Shown here: positions 59,301 through 64,000 of the stretch, piece by piece
How positions within the stretch are numbered: the first letter of the stretch is position 1
Layout of the letters: the number at the start of each line of letters is the position of its first letter
NCBI RefSeq assembly: GCF_016808095.1
Contig: NC_068974.1
Coordinates: 3,286,001-3,350,000, forward strand
Reading direction: 5' to 3'
Length of the DNA stretch: 64,000 nt
From: Vigna angularis
Taxonomy: Eukaryota; Streptophyta; Magnoliopsida; Fabales; Fabaceae
Made by a program: the position numbers and the translations under genes
The notes under the pieces: model-generated
What the model saw: the letters and a program-made list of their open reading frames with translations, nothing else
Told to the model about the DNA's origin: nothing
Database searches by the model: none

Positions 59301-60789
59301 AAAAGATCTTGTCCTCAATTATAGTTGGTATGTTATGTTAATAAGTTACTTAAGAAGGTATTTTGATATCTAAGTCAATAAATATTTAATTACTAAAGCA
59401 ATTAATATGTCATTACCTACTTTTTGTTGTAGAAGCTAACAATAAAAAACAAGATCACGAACAAAGGATTTCTTGAGGCGTATAGATTATTGTCCTTAAG
59501 GACTTATCCGCAGTGTATTGGACAAGCCCTCTAGAATACAACAGGAACTTTTCAAGATTTATGAGGATATTAGAATTAGCAAGAATCTCTATAAAAAAAA
59601 TAAAATAAACCTAGAATATTTTTAGGGAAAGAAGAAAGGAGAAAGAATGAAACTAAGAGAAGAGAAAATGAGAGAAGAATAGTTTCTAATGATGATTTTC
59701 AAAATGGATGAGAGGCTATATTTATAGAGTATGAAAATGAGTGATCGAAGGAAAAATAATCTTGCGGAAGCAGATGCCCGAAACTGATTCTGTGACTTGC
59801 GTGAGGAGATTTGACGGAAGATGTTATTCAAAACCTAACTCTCAAGCCTTTCCGGATGGTAACACTGATAAACAAATATCCCGAGACTTGTGGGATGGTA
59901 TTTGACCCTTATTAGTGCAATGTGCTTCAGTTTCTTTCGCACAAATCTTTTGCAAAATAACAAGTTTTACAACACTTATTTGTCTCAAACATGTATTTAT
60001 AGTTTTTGAATGAACTTTGGATAAGTGATAGTTTAATTATGATTCACTTGATAATAATCCTACTTTGTTTTAAATTGATCCGTGTTAGAAGTAATTTTTA
60101 TGTGAACTAACCCTTCAACTTATTAATCAAAGTCACATGCAAGTAGTACATGGTTATATTTATGGTATGATTAACCGTTTTTACAAATAGAAAGGAAAAA
60201 GTAATAAAAACATATATTTTGATACAATATAATAACATTAATTAAAAGAGTGTTTTCAATTTTTTGAATGGGTGACAAAGAAAAAAAAAACTAAAGTTAA
60301 TTATTTTCTTTTAACACAAATTATATTAAAAAAAACACTTACTTAAAAGAAAGAAATAGAGAAAATTATAAAATGTAACAAGTGATATAAAAAAAATAAA
60401 ATTAGAAACTGTTTCTACCAATAAATCTAACTCAAATTACTCTATCAAGCACAAAGTCGATTATCGCTTCGGTGTGATGATAATTAATTTCGACAAAAAC
60501 TAATATAATATGCGCGATATATTTAAGCAATTAATCTGGTAAATCACTGAGTCTGCAACTAGTTATTCCAGTTGGATAAAAAAAACAGAAAATCAGATAA
60601 TCATTGAGAAACTAAAAGTAAAACTTCTGAAAAATCCAGAAGAGAATTAACTAAATACGACATTAATTTTACCTATTTTTAATCCATTGTTCAACGATCC
60701 AAACAAATTCATTACTCTCTCTCAATTATCTTCAGAAACTAACTTGCAAAACCTAAACTAAATAATTAAACATAAAAGCTGACACAAAA
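56385..60789. other. 3' UTR of the LNK-like gene, then AT-rich intergenic DNA
   Basis: The first 300-400 bases are likely 3' UTR. The rest is AT-rich with no domain-bearing frame. A less AT-rich patch at 59,430-59,960, with an AG-rich run at 59,625-59,690, could be part of an unrecognised repeat or noncoding transcript; I see no coding evidence. The last 150 bases should hold the promoter and leader of the next gene. Confidence 0.55.
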
Positions 60790-60870
60790 ATGAAAGATAA
60801 AAGCAACAAGTGTTTTCAAACCTTCATAGAAATGAACAGCCACCAAACCCCAACGTGCACCCCACAATGA
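60790..60870 (+). CDS. Upstream ORF (26 codons) overlapping the MIZ1-like start by ATGA
   Basis: An ATG at 60,790 opens a 26-codon frame that stops at TGA 60,868-60,870. That stop shares bases with the main start in the string ATGA. A second in-frame ATG lies at 60,832. The peptide has no recognised domain. If the transcript begins upstream of 60,790, ribosomes must leak past it or reinitiate, so it may lower translation of the main gene. The transcription start is not known. Confidence 0.5.
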   Translation: MKDKSNKCFQTFIEMNSHQTPTCTPQ

Positions 60871-61769
60871 AGTTTTCTTCGTATAAATCAAAACACTTTT
60901 TTCTGCATAAGCCCACCAAACCTTCATCCTTAATTTTCTCAAACCAAACAACAAAAGTTTCCTCTGCACCTGATTCCATTGTCTTCCCAGAAACATCAAT
61001 GACATCACTGCTATCATCACCATTGTCAATACCACCACCACCTCCACCTCCACCGCCATTGTTATCCAATGAAGCAACCATAGAAAAACCCTCCCCTCCA
61101 CTTCGCATGCCCATCTCACTTCAACCGGCAAACACTAAGAGCAAACGCGATTCCAAGTCCAACAAGCTCTATCGAAGGTTCCGATCGGTTTTCCGATCTC
61201 TTCCCATCATCGCGCCGTCATGCAAGATGCCAACAGTCATGAGAAGCCGTGGCAGCGAGGTGCACATCCATGGTGGCACAAGGATCACCGGAACCCTATT
61301 CGGGCACCGGAAAGCCAGGGTAAACCTTGCATTCCAAACAAACCCCAATTGCCAACCGTTCCTGCTCTTGGAGCTGGCTATCCCCACAGGGAAAGTGCTC
61401 CAAGAAATGGAAATGGGGCTAAATAGGATAGCGTTAGAGTGTGAGAAACATTCTCACAACAACGAGAAGATTAAGATCATCGATGAACCCATTTGGACAT
61501 TGTTTTGCAATGGGAAGAAAACGGGTTATGGGGTGAAGAGAGAGCCTACAGATGATGACTTGAACGTGATGCAATTGTTGCATGCAGTGTCTGTGGCTGT
61601 TGGTGTTCTTCCCAATGAGATTGCAGATCCTCATGATGGTGAACTCTTATACATGAGGGCACATTTTGAACGAGTGATTGGGTCTAAAGACTCTGAGACT
61701 TATTACATGATGATGCCTGATGGAAATAATAACGGGCCTGAACTTAGTCTGTTCTTCGTTAGGGTTTAA
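60867..61769 (+). CDS. MIZU-KUSSEI1-like protein (MIZ1/DUF617 domain)
   Basis: A single-exon frame of 300 aa from the ATG at 60,867 (MKFSSYKSKHFFLHKP). The frame is open 57 bases further up but has only a GTG at its edge, so this ATG is the start. The first 100 residues are low-complexity with a proline run (about 70-77). From about residue 110 the MIZ1 domain follows: SVFRSLPIIAP, then GTLFGHRKARVNLAFQ, PFLLLELAIPTGKVLQEM, WTLFCNGKKTGYGVKRE, LHAVSVAVGVLP, GELLYMRAHFERVIGS and SETYYMMMPDG. In Arabidopsis MIZ1 is needed for root hydrotropism and acts at the endoplasmic reticulum on calcium signalling. Several paralogues exist in plants, mostly uncharacterised, so the exact role here is open. 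Length and lack of introns fit the family. Confidence 0.92.
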   Translation: MKFSSYKSKHFFLHKPTKPSSLIFSNQTTKVSSAPDSIVFPETSMTSLLSSPLSIPPPPPPPPPLLSNEATIEKPSPPLRMPISLQPANTKSKRDSKSNKLYRRFRSVFRSLPIIAPSCKMPTVMRSRGSEVHIHGGTRITGTLFGHRKARVNLAFQTNPNCQPFLLLELAIPTGKVLQEMEMGLNRIALECEKHSHNNEKIKIIDEPIWTLFCNGKKTGYGVKREPTDDDLNVMQLLHAVSVAVGVLPNEIADPHDGELLYMRAHFERVIGSKDSETYYMMMPDGNNNGPELSLFFVRV

Positions 61770-62635
61770 TATCAGGCTTGTCAGAAAAGGTTGAATCTTT
61801 TAGATTATGTGTAAATGTTTTAAATTGTAGTTACAATTATAATGCCACATTAATCTTTAATATGTGATGAGATTCATAGTTTAAAATGGGATTCATTTTC
61901 CATGTATTATATGATATTCTTAGAATTGTTATAATTTCATTAGGGTTATTGTTATTAGGAGGTAGAAAATTTTATTTTCTTGTGCAATTAGGGTACTTAA
62001 GGAGGAGTCAAATAGACTAGGGTTGTGTTCTGAGGAAAGAGAAGGTGGTAGTGTTAAGGATGATGTAAATTTCTTGGTTTTGGTTGGAAACAATTTTCCT
62101 TTTTTTTAATTTTAGTAATTTAGAACACAGATTCGTGGATTCGTGTAGTTTAATCTTTTTTATTTTCTTTGGAATGGTGATGGGGTAAGAATGATTTAAT
62201 GAACTTCTATATAAGTACGAACTTTTTTCATGAATCGTTCTATCAATTTATTAGGTGTCATCATGTTTTATTTTACGTAGGGATGCATGTAACTGTGTCT
62301 AGTGAAATTATTTGCTTGATGAATTTTCTTACGTTATATAACGTGATGGGATATATGGTGTTTATTGGGTTTCTTAACATATTTTTTAATAGTTTTACTT
62401 TTCATTGACTATTCGTTAGAGTGAACTGAGTGAGAAGATTTGATATAATCATACGTGTAGAGGGGAAGACGTGAAGAAGACCAATATGATCGTGGCTACA
62501 ATAAATTCCTTTATGTATTTTTGCGTATGAAATCTTGAACCATAGAGCTTTTAATTTTTTTTCCAGATTACCTATATCGCAATATGAATTTGATATGAGG
62601 TATTTCATTATTTTCTAATATTTGTGTGGTTGATT
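61770..62635. other. 3' UTR and intergenic DNA after the MIZ1-like gene
   Basis: Probable 3' UTR for a few hundred bases, then AT-rich DNA with no coding signal. Confidence 0.55.
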
Positions 62636-62639
62636 CAAT

Positions 62640-63660
62640 TTTAAACTTTTTTTCTCATTTTAATCTTTATTTTATTTAAAAATAATAATTTGATCATTTT
62701 CATTAAATTAATAACATCACGTGTTAGTTTTTTTTTTTTCTGTCCATCTTTCTCCATCATCACCATCATCATCATCTTCCACCAATCTTTTTCACTTTCT
62801 CCCTCTCTTTTTCTCCATCTACCTTCCACCACCATTTTTCCTTTTTTTTTTCCTTCTCCTCTCCATAATCTTTCAACTTGTATAACAACGTTTCTTCATA
62901 GAGAGAGGTGTTAACGAAGAGAGTTATATCTGCATAGAAGAAGAATCAATGAGACAATTAGATGTCTAATAAATATTGATAGAAAAGAAGACTTTACAAC
63001 ACAATTTGGTGTTTGCAATCGCGGTAACGTTTATGGTAAATAACATCATTAATTTGATGCGAGTTGTTCAGCAATAAAAAAAAAATCCCTAATGTTCTCA
63101 AATTTTTTCATCAAAATTTGGTTGATCATTGCTTGAAACATGAGAACCAATCATTCTTATTTTTTTTTTCCAAAATTTCTCCACAATTTCAATTCTTCAT
63201 TTCCTAATGGTCAAAATCCAAACACTATATATATCTAAGAGTCTTAGAGGCATCTCACAACCTCAAACATTGTCTCCCAATATTTTCCAACATCTTCCAA
63301 TTGAAATTGTAGAAAAAATTCTCTCGTTTTTACCCATCGAAGTCACAAAATAATTATTGATTATCTCATCGGAGTTTCAGAGTTCCACCTCGTAAATTCT
63401 TGTTCAATAAAGATTTTACGAAACTATAGGGAGAAGGGAAAAGGATGGTGGAAGGTTGACAGTGGAAAAGAGAGGGGAAAAGGGAAGGATGGTGAAAAGT
63501 GGAGAAGGAAGAAAAAAAAAACCAGAAAAAAATTCTTAAAAATTCACAAGTGATAATCTTTTAAATAGTGTTAACATAAATTTAATGAAAATGATTACAT
63601 TGAACTTTTTAATTGAAACTATGATTAAATTGAGAACAAAATAAATTAAGTCATCACATT
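62640..63660. repeat. Long inverted repeat of about 1 kb (MITE- or fold-back-like)
   Basis: The left arm (about 62,645-62,880) and right arm (about 63,420-63,650) are imperfect reverse complements: ATCATTTTCATTAAATT on the left pairs with AATTTAATGAAAATGAT on the right, and the CT-rich stretch (62,740-62,870) faces a GA-rich stretch (63,425-63,515). The loop of roughly 500 bp has no gene. Exact ends and target duplication are not clear. Confidence 0.6.
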
Positions 63661-63724
63661 GAATCAAGTCCTTGAATATTGAGTCCAAAATACTAATTAA
63701 GTATATATAAATACTTATTAAGTC

Positions 63725-63787
<63 letters not shown>

Positions 63788-64000
63788 AAAATAAATACTT
63801 TTTATGTAATTAAATAAATAATTAAAATTTATTCATTATTCTCAATTTGTTCGAGAGCATTCACGTTGCCAACTAAATAGTAAATTTTGTTACATAATGT
63901 GCTACAACATCCATGTTGGAGAAGCTCAACTACAAGTATGATGAGATTTTCATGGCCTTTTGCATCCTCTTCCATGATGTCAACACCTCGTGTTTCATCA
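63661..64000. other. AT-rich DNA with a (TA)n tract (63,729-63,782)
   Basis: An uninterrupted TA run of about 54 bp lies in AT-rich DNA. The last 150 bases are less AT-rich and, read on the minus strand, start with a short open stretch running off the edge, but nothing recognisable can be called. Confidence 0.6.

Noticed and set aside
60810..60866. Upstream extension of the MIZ1-like frame
   Set aside because: It starts with GTG and contains no in-frame ATG before 60,867; plant genes rarely use GTG starts, and the overlapping uORF is a simpler reading.
60766..61131. Minus-strand frames with Gly/Val runs opposite the MIZ1-like gene
   Set aside because: Shadow of the proline-rich N-terminus of the real gene.
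1..64000. tRNA or rRNA genes
   Set aside because: No cloverleaf or rRNA sequence was recognised by eye; the only rRNA-like piece is the 5S-derived part of the Cassandra LTR. A tRNAscan-SE run would settle it.

Overview
The window is plant nuclear DNA. It is AT-rich, its genes contain introns, and it is packed with LTR retrotransposons, a TRIM solo LTR, and hAT-like and CACTA-like elements. Gene content (coiled-coil NBS-LRR resistance genes, an LNK clock coactivator, a MIZ1/DUF617 gene) and repeat families (Ogre/Tat-type Ty3-gypsy with tandem arrays, Cassandra) point to a papilionoid legume. Vigna or Phaseolus is my best guess, but the sequence alone does not prove the genus.

Layout. 1-6780: the 3' part of an Ogre/Tat-type Ty3-gypsy element (integrase end, long 3' untranslated region with a 98-bp array, polypurine tract, 3.4-kb LTR holding two more arrays). 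7141-about 11.4 kb: a decayed Ty1-copia polyprotein with a 3' LTR. 11.5-14.5 kb: AT-rich, no gene seen. 14804-25032: an ERI1/ERI2-like DEDDh 3'-5' exoribonuclease with a C-terminal GRF zinc finger. Its nuclease domain is split by an 8-kb intron full of broken copia pieces and a large palindromic repeat. 25-36 kb: repeat landscape with a 25-bp minisatellite, a Cassandra solo LTR, an hAT-like element and a CACTA-like element, the last two possibly inside an older LTR. 36.1-44.7 kb: two tandem CNL-type NBS-LRR genes, the first broken between NB-ARC and LRR and the second intact (1186 aa). 45.3-46.1 kb: minus-strand remains of a receptor-kinase domain. 48.4-49.8 kb: a heavily deleted copia relic. 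52.8-56.4 kb: an LNK3/LNK4-like gene in at least seven exons. 60.8-61.8 kb: an intronless MIZ1-like gene with an upstream ORF whose stop overlaps the main start. The end of the window holds a long inverted repeat and a TA tract.

The four apparently functional host genes (ERI-like nuclease, CNL, LNK, MIZ1-like) are independent single-transcript genes, all on the plus strand and separated by kilobases of repeats. They form no operon or visible pathway. The CNL pair is an ordinary tandem resistance-gene duplication. I did not find a clearly new biological system. The most unusual items are the exonuclease gene carrying an 8-kb composite transposon intron, the three unrelated tandem arrays in one retroelement, the well-preserved Cassandra solo LTR, the two elements with recognisable target-site duplications, and the uORF/ORF overlap on the MIZ1-like gene.
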